From Yoonia sediminilitoris (GTDB taxonomy: Bacteria; Pseudomonadota; Alphaproteobacteria; Rhodobacterales; Rhodobacteraceae), in the NCBI RefSeq assembly GCF_003058085.1, contig NZ_QBUD01000006.1:142660-206659 (forward strand): a DNA stretch of 64,000 bases, given 5' to 3'. Under the pieces are notes generated by a model. The model searched no databases. It saw only the letters and a list, made by a program, of their open reading frames with translations, and was not told where the DNA came from. Positions 18,699 through 27,724 of this stretch are shown in pieces. The stretch's first letter is position 1; each line of letters begins with the position of its first letter. Position numbers and translations under genes: made by a program.

Positions 18699-20063
18699 CT
18701 AGGCCGCTTGCTGCAACCACGCTTTGGCATATGCATGCAGCGGCGGCGGAGCCGAACTGAAAGTTGCTTCATCCTTTCCCAAACCGTGTTTGAGGTCAGG
18801 GTTGGCGAGCAAGGCCGCCCCGTGGCTCGTTCCTGTTGCACCGTTGGCCACGGTCACGGGACATCCGGTCGCGGCGACAAGCATCTGACAATAGGCGGTG
18901 TTCCTTGCAAACGGCCCCTCGACGACAATTGGACCGGTGTGCCCGATCAGATTGAGACAGGTCGCGGTCATCATCGCCAGATAGAAGCTTGCGGCCACTG
19001 TCCTTGCTCCGGTTCCGAGGCGTGGCTCCGGACCAGACCATCGCGCTGGCCAGCCAGAAAAAGGACCCGAGTCCGTAACGATCGCAGGCATCAGCATAAT
19101 CTGCTCCGACAGCACGTGGCTGACATCTGCTTCGGTCGGTTCTGCATATTGACCGGAAATCAGGATCTCGAATTCGCGCCCACCCATGAAACGGGCTGAT
19201 GGGACAGGATCGCCAATTGCGCTGACGTTGATCAGCGTGTCGCGTGCGGGATCGAGTGATCGCGCACGACTGCCCACGGCCATCGCGATAACCCATGTCC
19301 CTGTTGACACCACAGAAAAGGGTGCCGCGCGCCCAAGAATGTGTGGCAACAGCGAGGCGTTGGAATCGTGAATACCACAATAGACCGGCGTTTCGGGATG
19401 CAGCCCGGTGCGCGCGGCAATCTCTGGCAGAATTGGCCCCAGTACATCGGACGCCGGACGCGCAGGTGCCATCTTGCCTGCAAGCCCGAGGCGATCCACG
19501 AGCAACGAGAACTTTCGCGCGTCAGGGTTCCAAAGGTCGGTATGACAGCCAAGCGATGACACGTCGCTTGCACTGATACCCGTCAACCTGAAGCCCCAGT
19601 ATTGCGGATAAGTCAAAACTGTCGCCACGCGATCTCTTAAGCCGGGATCGGTCGCGAACATCCAGTAAAGCTGCGCCCCAAGGTTCAGCCCCATCGGCAA
19701 GCGCGGCGAACCGGTTTCTGCGAAATCGGGACGGATCGCGTCATATCCGATCGCCAGATCATCCGGCCCGTTGAATTCGTATTCAAGTATCGGGGCCGCC
19801 AATTGGCCATCGGCCTCCAATAACGCCCCACAAGCGCCATGTGTCGTCACTGTAATCGCTGCCACACCGTAAGCACGGTGAAACTGCGCCAGACTCTCCA
19901 GCAAAAAGGCCCAGTGACCCTCCACATCAAAATGGGGCCACGGCGGTCCTGACAAGACGGTGTTAGGTCGCGTGAGTACCGCAACCTCGGACATTGTTTG
20001 CAAATCGACAAGCGCAAGCTTGGCATTGGTCTTGCCGATATCGATGACAGCGATGTGTGTCAT
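18699..20063 (-). CDS. FGGY-family carbohydrate kinase, probable L-rhamnulokinase
   Basis: A 454-residue kinase with the FGGY N-terminal phosphate-binding motif VIDIGKTNAKLAL (about 6-18), a central VTTHGACGALLE region, GIHDSNASLLPHI, STGTWVIAM and a C-terminal VANGATGTSHGAALLA. No stops interrupt it. Flanking relics of a DeoR regulator, an L-rhamnulose-phosphate aldolase and an L-rhamnose isomerase suggest it was the rhamnulokinase (RhaK-like) of a rhamnose locus. With aldolase and isomerase broken, the product may have no pathway now. The start ATG at 20063 lacks a clear Shine-Dalgarno. Confidence 0.82.
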   Translation of the reverse strand: MTHIAVIDIGKTNAKLALVDLQTMSEVAVLTRPNTVLSGPPWPHFDVEGHWAFLLESLAQFHRAYGVAAITVTTHGACGALLEADGQLAAPILEYEFNGPDDLAIGYDAIRPDFAETGSPRLPMGLNLGAQLYWMFATDPGLRDRVATVLTYPQYWGFRLTGISASDVSSLGCHTDLWNPDARKFSLLVDRLGLAGKMAPARPASDVLGPILPEIAARTGLHPETPVYCGIHDSNASLLPHILGRAAPFSVVSTGTWVIAMAVGSRARSLDPARDTLINVSAIGDPVPSARFMGGREFEILISGQYAEPTEADVSHVLSEQIMLMPAIVTDSGPFSGWPARWSGPEPRLGTGARTVAASFYLAMMTATCLNLIGHTGPIVVEGPFARNTAYCQMLVAATGCPVTVANGATGTSHGAALLANPDLKHGLGKDEATFSSAPPPLHAYAKAWLQQAA

Positions 20064-20422
20064 GGCATGGATGCGTTTGTTTCAGGTTTCACCCCGAATA
20101 GAACGCGCTGCATTTGAGGGGACTTGGCAGTAAATGCGCCTACCCGTCGCTGGCCGAAAGCAACCAGTCCGTGATCATCTTCCATACCGTCGGATCGCGG
20201 CCAAATTCTCGACATATATTGGGTGACCCTACATTGGTTCGCTTCGCGGCGATGGTTTCCGCCACGCACGCGGCACGCCTTGTTTTGGATATGCAGTGTC
20301 GCAATATCGCGGCGGCTTCTTGCCTCTGACGCGCCTGTCAGCGAGCAAAGATCAATCACGCCAACAAATCGGCGATACTGAACAGCGGACAAAATCCCTG
20401 TATGTTGTTCTGTCTCGTGCAA
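20060..20422 (-). pseudogene. DeoR-family regulator pseudogene (rhamnose-type)
   Basis: A TTG start at 20422 with GGAG 8 bases upstream opens a winged-helix domain typical of DeoR repressors: HETEQHTGILSAVQ, then SLTGASEARSRRDIATLHIQ, then RVRGG. After about 55 residues the frame loses similarity and the sugar-binding domain is absent. It lies just before the kinase gene in the same direction and is divergent from the aldolase remnant, as in rhamnose loci with a DeoR regulator. Not functional as it stands. Confidence 0.68.
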
Positions 20423-20566
20423 TTCATTCTCCGCTCGATGCCAAATCCTGCGAAAATTCTGAAGATATGTCAATCACAACCCATCAATACCGATCATATA
20501 TACCCACATAATGATTGCTTATGGTTGTATCTGATTGGCATTCCTCTGCGGAGATTGAAGCGCCAG

Positions 20567-21060
20567 ATGCTCAAGACCGTTCAGAACAATTACTTGAAAA
20601 CCTATGGGACGACAGTGCTGCCTCCATGATGTCTGAATCGGAAAAAGCTTCTTTATGGCTCCAACCTGTTGGGGGCGGACAAACGGATCACCAATGACGG
20701 CGGCGGGAACACATCTGCAAAGGTGACGGGGCGTGACCCGCTGAATGGGAATGACGTCGCGGTGCTTTGGCTCAAGGGCTCTGGCGGCGACATCGGTTCA
20801 ATCAAGATGGACGGTTTTGCCACGCTCGACATAGACAAACTGAACGCGCTCAAAGAAATTTATCGCAGCATGGATCTCGAGGACGAAGCGGCATCTCAGT
20901 CCACCGGCAATCACACGGGTCGCGCCCGCACACCGGACGAACTGCGGGCGGATCTGGAATTCGCTCATGGCCATATCCCGCGCAAATAGCGGCTGAACCT
21001 GCATGCGATCTATATGCATACCGACGAAACGCCGGTCCAGCGTAGTCGATCCGTCGAAGC
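20567..21060 (+). pseudogene. Fused remnants of L-rhamnulose-1-phosphate aldolase and L-rhamnose isomerase
   Basis: The 5' part encodes NLWDDSAASMMSESEKA. After a one-base frame change near 20648 it continues with SNLLGADKRITNDGGGNTSA and VLWLKGSGGDIGSIKMDGFA, the N-terminal class-II aldolase domain of the RhaD aldolase/dehydrogenase. After DLEDEA the sequence switches to STGNHTGRARTPDELRADLE and, past a stop and frame change, LNLHAIYMHTDETPVQR, which match the N-terminal region of RhaA-type L-rhamnose isomerase. So a deletion joined two catabolic genes and both are dead. The outer limits are approximate. Confidence 0.72.
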
Positions 21061-21737
21061 AAAAGGCAGAAGAGCGGGCGCGCAGTCTAGAGACTTGTCT
21101 CAGTCAACACGGACAGGACGCATGCCTTTCCAGAAAGCGTCCGATCAAATTATGGGGCTGCATGCACAGGGGACTAACACTCCAAAATATCGTAGAATGT
21201 TAAAGCCGAACGCTTGATCGGCGGCGAGGTATCTCCCAGCACTTCACATTGCGCAGATACCAGAAGCACATCTCAAGGCCCCGAGTCTGCCAATTGGTCG
21301 TCGCCTGCACAAACCAATCCGCATTCACGGTCATCTCCTGCCTCTGCGATGGCCCTACCGCTCTTTTCTAAGGGCTTCCATCGCCTTGATCTGCGACAAG
21401 CATGGTTATTCCATGCACAAGCGGCACATGCTGCCGAGATGATGTGAAATCACCGCTCACGGAGCAGGATTAATAGGTCCTGACCTCAAGTCGGCTTCAA
21501 TCATGGACGCCGCTGCATTATCGAGCGCGACGCTTGATCCATCTATCGACGGCCCTTTCAAACCAAGTTATTCGACACTTTGTCAGGGGCGCACACCAGA
21601 TTGGCGGTGCGCTACCAATAATCCCTTGCCACATCGCCCTAACCCTCCTATACGGCCCACTTCTACACCCACTCCACCGGAGAATCGGGTCACGCACGTG
21701 TGCGGCCTGCCGGTGATGTTGACAAAGGAATATGGCG
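21061..21737. other. Degraded region without recognisable gene, upstream of rpmC
   Basis: About 680 bases with only short, stop-rich frames and no domain I can name. In most bacteria rplP would end just before rpmC; no rplP sequence is seen here. The promoter for the ribosomal block must lie within this stretch, but no clear -35/-10 pair stands out. Confidence 0.5.
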
Positions 21738-21944
21738 ATGGATGCCAAAGAACTGCGGGACAAGACGCCCGACCAGCTTCGTGAAGAGCTGGTGAACCTG
21801 AAAAAAGAATCTTTCAACCTGCGTTTCCAGCAAGCGACTGGCCAGCTTGAAAACACTGCTGGTATTCGTGCGGCCCGCCGCAACGCTGCCAAAGTGAAAA
21901 CCATTCTGAACGAAAAAGCAGCTGCCGCTGCATCGGAGGCTTAA
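21738..21944 (+). CDS. rpmC: 50S ribosomal protein L29
   Basis: A 68-residue protein beginning [20 protein letters not shown], with the L29 core [19 protein letters not shown]. An ATG two codons earlier (21732) is too close to the AAAGGAA at 21724-21730; the ATG at 21738 has better spacing. It is the first gene of the ribosomal block, and the usual upstream genes (rpsC, rplP) are absent. rpsQ follows after 3 bases. Confidence 0.96.
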   Translation: MDAKELRDKTPDQLREELVNLKKESFNLRFQQATGQLENTAGIRAARRNAAKVKTILNEKAAAAASEA

Positions 21945-21947
21945 CCT

Positions 21948-22178
21948 ATGCCTAAGCGTATCCTTGCAGGGGTTGTCACAAGCAACCAGAACGAACAGAC
22001 GGTCACAGTATCGGTCGAGCGTCGTTTCAAGCACCCGCTGCTTCAGAAAACCGTGCGTAAGTCCAAGAAGTACCGCGCGCACGACGAAAACAACACATTC
22101 AACGTGGGCGACCAGGTCCGCATCCAGGAATGTGCACCAAAATCAAAAACGAAACGCTGGGAGGTTATTGCTTCCTAA
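21948..22178 (+). CDS. rpsQ: 30S ribosomal protein S17
   Basis: A 76-residue OB-fold protein that binds 16S rRNA. The typical start [19 protein letters not shown], the core [19 protein letters not shown] and [12 protein letters not shown] are all present. It lies 3 bases after rpmC and 79 bases before rplN, and its length is normal. Confidence 0.97.
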   Translation: MPKRILAGVVTSNQNEQTVTVSVERRFKHPLLQKTVRKSKKYRAHDENNTFNVGDQVRIQECAPKSKTKRWEVIAS

Positions 22179-22257
22179 GCAATAACACCCGGTTCAAACG
22201 AAACCCTGGGCCCCCGGACAGAAATCGGGACTTGCTCATAGGTCGGAAGGAAACCAA

Positions 22258-22626
22258 ATGATCCAGATGCAGACCAATCTGGATGTTGCTGACAACAGCG
22301 GCGCACGCCGTGTTCAGTGCATCAAGGTTCTGGGTGGTTCTCACCGTCGTTACGCCAGTGTTGGAGACATCATTGTCGTTTCGGTGAAGGAAGCCATTCC
22401 ACGTGGTCGCGTAAAGAAAGGTGACGTCCGTAAGGCCGTCGTCGTACGCACCGCCAAAGAAGTACGCCGCGAAGATGGCACAGCCATCCGCTTTGACAGC
22501 AACGCGGCTGTCATCCTCAACAACAACAACGAGCCGATCGGTACACGTATCTTTGGCCCAGTTGTGCGTGAGTTGCGTGGCAAGAACTTCATGAAGATTA
22601 TCTCGCTTGCGCCGGAGGTCCTGTAA
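22258..22626 (+). CDS. rplN: 50S ribosomal protein L14
   Basis: A 122-residue protein. The conserved [20 protein letters not shown] start and the [18 protein letters not shown]-terminal signature identify L14. A Shine-Dalgarno (GGAAGGAAACC) precedes the ATG. The 79-base gap after rpsQ is longer than other gaps in the block. Confidence 0.98.
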   Translation: MIQMQTNLDVADNSGARRVQCIKVLGGSHRRYASVGDIIVVSVKEAIPRGRVKKGDVRKAVVVRTAKEVRREDGTAIRFDSNAAVILNNNNEPIGTRIFGPVVRELRGKNFMKIISLAPEVL

Positions 22627-22628
22627 TC

Positions 22629-22934
22629 ATGGCTGCAAAACTCCGTAAAGGTGATGAAGTCATCGTTCTGGTTGGCAAAGACAAAGGCCAGAAGGGTACG
22701 ATTTCATCCATTGATCCGAAGGCTGGTAAAGCTGTTGTTGAGGGTATCAACATCGCGATCCGCCATCAGAAGCAATCACAGGCTACGCAAGGGGGCCGTA
22801 CCCCCAAGGCGATGCCGATCAACCTGTCCAATCTGGCCATCGTTGACAAGAACGGCAAAGCATCGCGCGTTGGCTTCCGTATGGATGGCGACAATAAGGT
22901 GCGTTTCGCCAAGACAACAGGGGATGCGATCTGA
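22629..22934 (+). CDS. rplX: 50S ribosomal protein L24
   Basis: A 101-residue assembly-initiating protein with a KOW motif in [20 protein letters not shown], followed by [11 protein letters not shown] and the C-terminal [19 protein letters not shown]. Two bases separate it from rplN, and its end overlaps the rplE start (ATG at 22934). Confidence 0.97.
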   Translation: MAAKLRKGDEVIVLVGKDKGQKGTISSIDPKAGKAVVEGINIAIRHQKQSQATQGGRTPKAMPINLSNLAIVDKNGKASRVGFRMDGDNKVRFAKTTGDAI

Positions 22935-23497
22935 TGCTTGATACCGCAAACTACACCCCGCGCTTGAAGGCCGAGTACACTTCCAAAATTCGCGCTGCGA
23001 TGAAGGAAGAGTTCGGTTACAAGAACGAAATGCAGATTCCGAAGCTGGACAAGATTGTTCTGAACATCGGCTGCGGTGCAGAAGCTGTTCGTGACAGCAA
23101 GAAAGCAAAATCCGCACAGGAAGATCTGACAACCATCGCTGGTCAGAAGGCCATGACAACACGCGCCAAGAAATCCATCGCGGGTTTCCGGGTTCGTGAA
23201 GACATGCCGCTGGGGGCGAAAGTCACCCTGCGTGGCGAACGGATGTATGAATTCCTTGACCGTCTGATCACCGTTGCAATGCCCCGTATCCGCGACTTCC
23301 GCGGCGTATCGGGCAAGTCCTTTGACGGTCGTGGCAACTACGCCACCGGCCTGAAAGAGCATCTGGTGTTCCCCGAGATCAACTTCGACAAGATCGATGA
23401 GAACTGGGGCATGGACATCGTTATCTGCACAACAGCGAACACTGACGCTGAAGCAAAGGCACTGTTGAAGCACTTCAACATGCCGTTCAACAGCTAA
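22934..23497 (+). CDS. rplE: 50S ribosomal protein L5
   Basis: A 187-residue protein of the central protuberance that contacts 5S rRNA. Seen: [21 protein letters not shown]-like [40 protein letters not shown] and a C-terminal [20 protein letters not shown]. The start overlaps the end of rplX. Confidence 0.98.
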   Translation: MLDTANYTPRLKAEYTSKIRAAMKEEFGYKNEMQIPKLDKIVLNIGCGAEAVRDSKKAKSAQEDLTTIAGQKAMTTRAKKSIAGFRVREDMPLGAKVTLRGERMYEFLDRLITVAMPRIRDFRGVSGKSFDGRGNYATGLKEHLVFPEINFDKIDENWGMDIVICTTANTDAEAKALLKHFNMPFNS

Positions 23498-23518
23498 GCG
23501 CTCAGGGAGAAAAGAGAT

Positions 23519-23824
23519 ATGGCTAAGAAATCCATGATCGCACGCGAAGTGAAGCGTGAAAAGCTGGTCAAGCAGTATGCCCAAAAGCGTGCCGACTTGA
23601 AGGCAATCATCAACGACAAAGAAAAGCCCGTGGAAGAGCGGTTCAAGGCGACACTTGAGCTGGCCAAACTGCCACGGAACTCTTCTGCGACCCGTTTGCA
23701 CAACCGCTGCCAGCTCACCGGGCGTCCACACGCCTATTACCGCAAACTCAAGATCAGCCGGATCGCGCTGCGGGACCTTGGTTCCAATGGCGAAATTCCC
23801 GGTATGGTCAAGTCAAGCTGGTAA
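23519..23824 (+). CDS. rpsN: 30S ribosomal protein S14 (zinc-free type)
   Basis: A 101-residue S14 of the long form without the CxxC zinc motif. The start [20 protein letters not shown] and the conserved [20 protein letters not shown] are seen, with RALRDL-like [18 protein letters not shown] near the end. AGGGAGAAAAG precedes the start. Confidence 0.98.
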   Translation: MAKKSMIAREVKREKLVKQYAQKRADLKAIINDKEKPVEERFKATLELAKLPRNSSATRLHNRCQLTGRPHAYYRKLKISRIALRDLGSNGEIPGMVKSSW

Positions 23825-23836
23825 GGAGAGCATAAG

Positions 23837-24229
23837 ATGAACGATCCTATCGGTGATATGCTGACACGTATCCGTAACGGTCAAATGCGCGGCAAAGCTG
23901 CGGTGGAAACACCTGCATCGAAACTGCGCGGCTGGGTGTTGGATGTGTTGTCAGACGAAGGCTACATTCGCGGTTATGAAAAGAAGGACGGCAAAGACGG
24001 CCACCCTGCTTTCAATATCGAGCTGAAGTACTACGAGGGCACTCCTGTTATTCGCGAAGTGAAGCGGGTTTCCAAACCCGGCCGTCGCGTTTACCTGGGC
24101 GCCAATGACATCCCATCAGTCCGTCAGGGCTTGGGTGTGTCGATTGTCTCCACCTCTCAGGGTGTGATGTCGGACGCAAAAGCACGGGCAGCCAATGTTG
24201 GCGGCGAAGTGCTCTGCACCGTATTCTAA
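23837..24229 (+). CDS. rpsH: 30S ribosomal protein S8
   Basis: A 130-residue protein with [17 protein letters not shown] at the start and the C-terminal signature [19 protein letters not shown]. In E. coli, S8 represses this operon by binding its mRNA near rplE. The gap to rpsN is 12 bases, with GGAGAG as the ribosome site. Confidence 0.98.
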   Translation: MNDPIGDMLTRIRNGQMRGKAAVETPASKLRGWVLDVLSDEGYIRGYEKKDGKDGHPAFNIELKYYEGTPVIREVKRVSKPGRRVYLGANDIPSVRQGLGVSIVSTSQGVMSDAKARAANVGGEVLCTVF

Positions 24230-24239
24230 GGAGCATTAG

Positions 24240-24773
24240 ATGTCTCGTATTGGTAAGAAACCGGTTGAACTACCCTCTGGCGTAACTGCCAGCGTGTCAG
24301 GACAGACCGTTGAAGTGAAAGGCCCCAAAGGGACCCGTAGTTTCAAAGCAACCGACGATGTAACCCTGACAGTTGACGGCAATGTCGTTTCGGTCGAACC
24401 ACGCGGCAAGTCCAAGCGTGCGCGCCAGCAGTGGGGCATGAGCCGCACGATGGTCGCGAACCTGGCAACCGGCGTATCGACAGGGTTCAAGAAAGAGCTT
24501 GAACTGTCCGGTGTTGGTTATCGCGCACAGATGCAGGGTAACACCCTGAAGCTGTCATTGGGCTATAGCCACGATGTGAATTTCGAAGTGCCAGAGGGTG
24601 TCACAGTGACAGCCGCAAAGCCCACCGAAATCACAGTGGAAGGTATCGACGAGCAACTTGTTGGTCAGGTCGCGGCGAACATTCGCGAATGGCGTAAGCC
24701 CGAGCCCTACAAGGGCAAGGGTATCAAGTACAAAGGCGAATATATCTTCCGCAAAGAAGGTAAGAAGAAGTAA
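24240..24773 (+). CDS. rplF: 50S ribosomal protein L6
   Basis: A 177-residue two-domain protein near the peptidyl-transferase and factor-binding region. Seen: [39 protein letters not shown] and the C-terminal [20 protein letters not shown] signature. Gaps of about 10 bases on both sides place it firmly in the operon. Confidence 0.98.
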   Translation: MSRIGKKPVELPSGVTASVSGQTVEVKGPKGTRSFKATDDVTLTVDGNVVSVEPRGKSKRARQQWGMSRTMVANLATGVSTGFKKELELSGVGYRAQMQGNTLKLSLGYSHDVNFEVPEGVTVTAAKPTEITVEGIDEQLVGQVAANIREWRKPEPYKGKGIKYKGEYIFRKEGKKK

Positions 24774-24784
24774 GGAACGCGAAA

Positions 24785-25150
24785 ATGGCAAACAGCAAAA
24801 GAACTCTGTTTCTGAAGCGCCGTATGCGCGTTCGGAACAAGCTGCGCGGCGTCACCGCCAATCAGGGCCGTGCCCGTCTGTCGGTGCACCGCAGCAACAA
24901 AAACATCAGCGTCCAGCTGATCGACGATGTGAACGGCGTGACACTCGCGTCCGCCTCGTCGCTCGAGAAAGATCTGGGCGTGGTTGGCAAGAACAACATC
25001 GAAGCGGCCACAAAGGTTGGTTCTGCGATTGCAGAGCGTGCCAAGAAAGCCGGTGTCGAGGTTGCTTACTTCGACCGTGGTGGTTTCCTGTTTCACGGCA
25101 AGATCAAGGCTTTGGCCGAGGCAGCCCGTGAAGGTGGCTTGAAAATCTAA
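24785..25150 (+). CDS. rplR: 50S ribosomal protein L18
   Basis: A 121-residue 5S-rRNA-binding protein. Seen: [37 protein letters not shown] and the C-terminal [20 protein letters not shown]. The start ATG follows AAGGAACGCGAAA. A hairpin and a 138-base gap separate it from rpsE. Confidence 0.98.
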   Translation: MANSKRTLFLKRRMRVRNKLRGVTANQGRARLSVHRSNKNISVQLIDDVNGVTLASASSLEKDLGVVGKNNIEAATKVGSAIAERAKKAGVEVAYFDRGGFLFHGKIKALAEAAREGGLKI

Positions 25151-25156
25151 AAGGTG

Positions 25157-25176
25157 AGATGGGTTAAAACCCATCT
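25157..25176 (+). promoter_or_regulatory. Hairpin in the rplR-rpsE gap
   Basis: AGATGGGTT and AACCCATCT form a perfect 9-bp stem separated by two bases (in practice a shorter stem with a 4-base loop). It begins 7 bases after the rplR stop. There is no T-run, so it is more likely an mRNA processing, stability or attenuation element than a terminator. Function is unproven. Confidence 0.4.
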
Positions 25177-25288
25177 TACGACCTTGCAGCTGTCCCGCAA
25201 ATCTGGCGGTGCGGCTCGATGATCCGGGGCGTGTCGCCACCGCGATTGGACAACGCCCGTAAGGGCACGAACACAAAGGACGCCATCA

Positions 25289-25864
25289 ATGGCAGAACGT
25301 GAAAACCGCGGCCGTGGCCGCAACCGTGAAGAACAGGCCCCCGAATTTGCCGACCGTCTGGTCGCGATTAACCGGGTGTCCAAGACCGTAAAGGGTGGTA
25401 AGCGCTTTGGCTTTGCCGCACTTGTCGTTGTTGGCGACCAAAAGGGCCGCGTCGGCTTTGGTAAAGGGAAGGCCAAGGAAGTTCCTGAAGCGATCCGCAA
25501 AGCCACAGAGCAGGCCAAGCGCCAGATGATCCGCGTTGCACTGCGCGATGGTCGTACATTGCACCATGATATCGAGGGCCGTCATGGCGCTGGTAAAGTG
25601 GTCATGCGCACAGCCCCCGTTGGTACTGGTATCATCGCCGGTGGTCCGATGCGTGCTGTCTTTGAAATGCTGGGCGTACAGGACGTGGTATCAAAGTCGA
25701 TCGGTTCACAGAACCCTTACAACATGATCCGCGCCACGATGAACGGCCTGTCCAAAGAGCAATCACCACGCAACGTCGCACAGCGTCGTGGCAAGAAGGT
25801 TGCTGACATTCTGCCCAAGCGGGACGAGGCTCCGGCCGCCGCCCCTGCTGAAGCTGACGCATAA
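25289..25864 (+). CDS. rpsE: 30S ribosomal protein S5
   Basis: A 191-residue protein important for decoding fidelity. The double-stranded-RNA-binding N-terminal part has [20 protein letters not shown] and [20 protein letters not shown]; the C-terminal half has [20 protein letters not shown]. An Ala/Glu-rich tail follows, as is common in Rhodobacteraceae. The 138-base gap before it is unusual for this operon. Confidence 0.98.
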   Translation: MAERENRGRGRNREEQAPEFADRLVAINRVSKTVKGGKRFGFAALVVVGDQKGRVGFGKGKAKEVPEAIRKATEQAKRQMIRVALRDGRTLHHDIEGRHGAGKVVMRTAPVGTGIIAGGPMRAVFEMLGVQDVVSKSIGSQNPYNMIRATMNGLSKEQSPRNVAQRRGKKVADILPKRDEAPAAAPAEADA

Positions 25865-25876
25865 GGAGACCGCGAT

Positions 25877-26065
25877 ATGGCTAAAACAATCGTCGTCAAG
25901 CAGGTGGGTTCTCCCATCCGTCGCCCTGAAAAGCAGCGTGCTACGCTGATCGGTCTGGGCCTGAACAAGATGAACCGTACACGCGAACTGGAAGATACAC
26001 CTTCTGTCCGTGGCATGGTCAACAGCATTCCCCACCTCGTCGAGATCATCGAAGAGCGCGGGTAA
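25877..26065 (+). CDS. rpmD: 50S ribosomal protein L30
   Basis: A 62-residue protein with [37 protein letters not shown] and [14 protein letters not shown], all typical of L30. It is the last ribosomal gene here. The expected next genes, rplO and secY, are not present; a terminator follows at 26108. Confidence 0.97.
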   Translation: MAKTIVVKQVGSPIRRPEKQRATLIGLGLNKMNRTRELEDTPSVRGMVNSIPHLVEIIEERG

Positions 26066-26107
26066 ACCCTACACTGTTCCGGAGCTTATCCGGCAACTGT
26101 TTTGGAA

Positions 26108-26138
26108 AACGCCCTCGGGAAACCGGGGGCGTTTTTTT
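26108..26138 (+). terminator. Rho-independent terminator after rpmD
   Basis: The stem AACGCCCTCGG pairs with CCGGGGGCGTT across a GAAA tetraloop, with one T-G wobble, followed by a run of seven T. It is a textbook intrinsic terminator about 40 bases after the rpmD stop and ends the ribosomal transcript here. Confidence 0.9.
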
Positions 26139-26233
26139 GTAGGGATATGCTTAGTGGATCTACCCGCTTCGTTAACCGCTCATGAGAAATCAGAAGGCCT
26201 GAACGTGAACCTTGTCAGCCGCCCGCCCCAGAA

Positions 26234-26662
26234 ATGATCGCCTACGCTGGTTTGTTTTTGTCGGCGTTGATAGCGGCCACGATCCTGCCCATGCAGTCAG
26301 AGGCGGTGCTGGTCGGTCTATTGCTGCAAGGCGAACGCACAGTCGTTTGGCTGCTGGTGATTGCGACCACCGGGAATGTCCTTGGGTCGCTGATTAACTG
26401 GTATTTGGGGCGCTTCTTGCTGCGGTTTCGCGACAGATCGTGGTTTCCGGCGTCTAACCAGCAATTAACGCGGGCAGAAGGGTGGTATCATCGCTATGGC
26501 CGCTGGTCATTGCTGGGAAGCTGGTTGCCGATTGTCGGTGATCCGCTCACCGTTGTTGCGGGCATCCTGCGCGAACCGCTGCCCACGTTCCTGCTGCTGG
26601 TAACGCTGGCCAAGGGCACCCGCTATGTTGTGCTGGCGGCGCTGACACTTGCATGGTTTTAA
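26234..26662 (+). CDS. YqaA-family (VTT/SNARE-associated) inner-membrane protein
   Basis: A 142-residue membrane protein with several hydrophobic segments: an N-terminal GLFLSALIAATILPMQSEAV, then ATTGNVLGSLINWYLGRF, GSWLPIVGDPLTVVAGILR and a C-terminal hydrophobic helix. These are the hallmarks of the YqaA subgroup of the DedA-like superfamily, small integral proteins of unclear transport or membrane-homeostasis role. It follows the ribosomal terminator and is convergent with yidD. Confidence 0.8.
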   Translation: MIAYAGLFLSALIAATILPMQSEAVLVGLLLQGERTVVWLLVIATTGNVLGSLINWYLGRFLLRFRDRSWFPASNQQLTRAEGWYHRYGRWSLLGSWLPIVGDPLTVVAGILREPLPTFLLLVTLAKGTRYVVLAALTLAWF

Positions 26663-26677
26663 CAGCCAAACGCTGTT

Positions 26678-26899
26678 TCAGTCGGGCACGTTGTCTATGC
26701 CACTACCGCCCCATGGATGGCACCGCATGATCCGCCGGACGGTCAACCAGCCGCCTTTGAGTCCACCATGCTTTGATAATGCCTCTAGTGCATAGGCCGA
26801 GCAGGTGGGTTGATAGCGGCAACCGTGCCCGACCCAGGGCGACCAGATCAACCGGTAGGCCCGCACCGGCAGTGAAAAGACGTAGGCGAGCGGGCTCAT
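26678..26899 (-). CDS. yidD: Membrane protein insertion efficiency factor YidD
   Basis: A 73-residue protein with the YidD core [20 protein letters not shown] and [13 protein letters not shown] containing the conserved Cys residues. It is an amphipathic inner-membrane factor that helps YidC insert proteins. The start ATG at 26899 overlaps the rnpA stop (ATGA), the usual rnpA-yidD coupling. Confidence 0.94.
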   Translation of the reverse strand: MSPLAYVFSLPVRAYRLIWSPWVGHGCRYQPTCSAYALEALSKHGGLKGGWLTVRRIMRCHPWGGSGIDNVPD

Positions 26900-27288
26900 C
26901 CATGGACCTTGCGCAACGCGCGTTCAAGGTCGGTGACGAGGGTCTGAAAGGGCAGCGTCGCTGTTGTGGTCTTGCGCCCCACAAGCACATAATCCCAGCC
27001 ATCGCGCCCCAGCTTGGGCAGAACCAGACGCGCGACCTCGCGCAGGCGTCGCTTGGCGCGGTTCCGCGCCACGGCATTACCGACTTTTTTGGAACAGGTG
27101 TAACCCACGCGGATGCCCTGACCCTCGCCCTCGGCCCGTTTGCGCGCCTGAAGATGGATACCCGGGGTGCCGCATCTACGCGCACCAGCGGCCCGCACAA
27201 AGTCTGCGCGCTTTTTGAGGACAGTCAGACGAACAGAAACCGCCGGTGTGCCAACCAGAGGCGCCACCGGCGGTTTCAAATCAGTCAA
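26896..27288 (-). CDS. rnpA: Ribonuclease P protein component
   Basis: About 130 residues if the TTG at 27288 is used. The RNase P signature [17 protein letters not shown] and the upstream [15 protein letters not shown] are present, and [10 protein letters not shown] near the N-terminus fits. It supports the RNA subunit in tRNA 5' maturation. No ATG lies in the N-terminal part; TTG at 27288 or GTG at 27267 are the candidates and neither has a strong ribosome site, so the start is uncertain. The rpmH-rnpA-yidD order is standard. Confidence 0.93.
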   Translation of the reverse strand: MTDLKPPVAPLVGTPAVSVRLTVLKKRADFVRAAGARRCGTPGIHLQARKRAEGEGQGIRVGYTCSKKVGNAVARNRAKRRLREVARLVLPKLGRDGWDYVLVGRKTTTATLPFQTLVTDLERALRKVHG

Positions 27289-27304
27289 CGCAGCAAAAGG
27301 GCGC

Positions 27305-27439
27305 TTACGCGCTCAACTTTGCGCGGCCCTTGGCGCGACGTGCGTTCAGGATCTTGCGGCCAGCCTTAGTGGCCATCCGTGCGCGAAATCCGTGGCGGTT
27401 CTTGCGAACCCGGTTTGATGGTTGGAACGTGCGCTTCAT
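27305..27439 (-). CDS. rpmH: 50S ribosomal protein L34
   Basis: A 44-residue basic protein starting [20 protein letters not shown]. The start ATG at 27439 is fixed by comparison with all L34 proteins, although the frame is open further upstream. It is the first gene of the leftward rpmH-rnpA-yidD cluster. The roughly 285 bases to the divergent gene at 27725 hold the promoters and no further gene I can support. Confidence 0.97.
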   Translation of the reverse strand: MKRTFQPSNRVRKNRHGFRARMATKAGRKILNARRAKGRAKLSA

Positions 27440-27724
27440 CGCAGTTTCTCCGGTTGTTGGCCAAACCCAAGCGAGGGATTCGAAGCCGGTCACATATCAG
27501 ACCTGTCGTTTAGTGGGGGTCATGCCGCATGTCAACGCGCCTGTCGCGCTGAAATTGCAACAAATTGCGGCCGGGATCACGTTAAATGTTTCAATCAGGC
27601 CGGGCAAACCCCCCGAAAATGAAATATGTGCATGACGTTTCATCAATGCGCCGTGATGTGGGTATCGCGAAAGGTCGGTTGCGTTCATCTAGGCAGCAAC
27701 CGAAGCCCCAGCAGGATTTGAAAG

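Noticed and set aside
22766..23731. Minus-strand frame of 321 codons opposite rplX-rplE-rpsN
   Set aside because: Lies entirely opposite conserved ribosomal protein genes and has no similarity to a known family.
27497..27688. 63-codon frame upstream of rpmH
   Set aside because: No ribosome site or domain; it lies in the promoter region of the rpmH operon.
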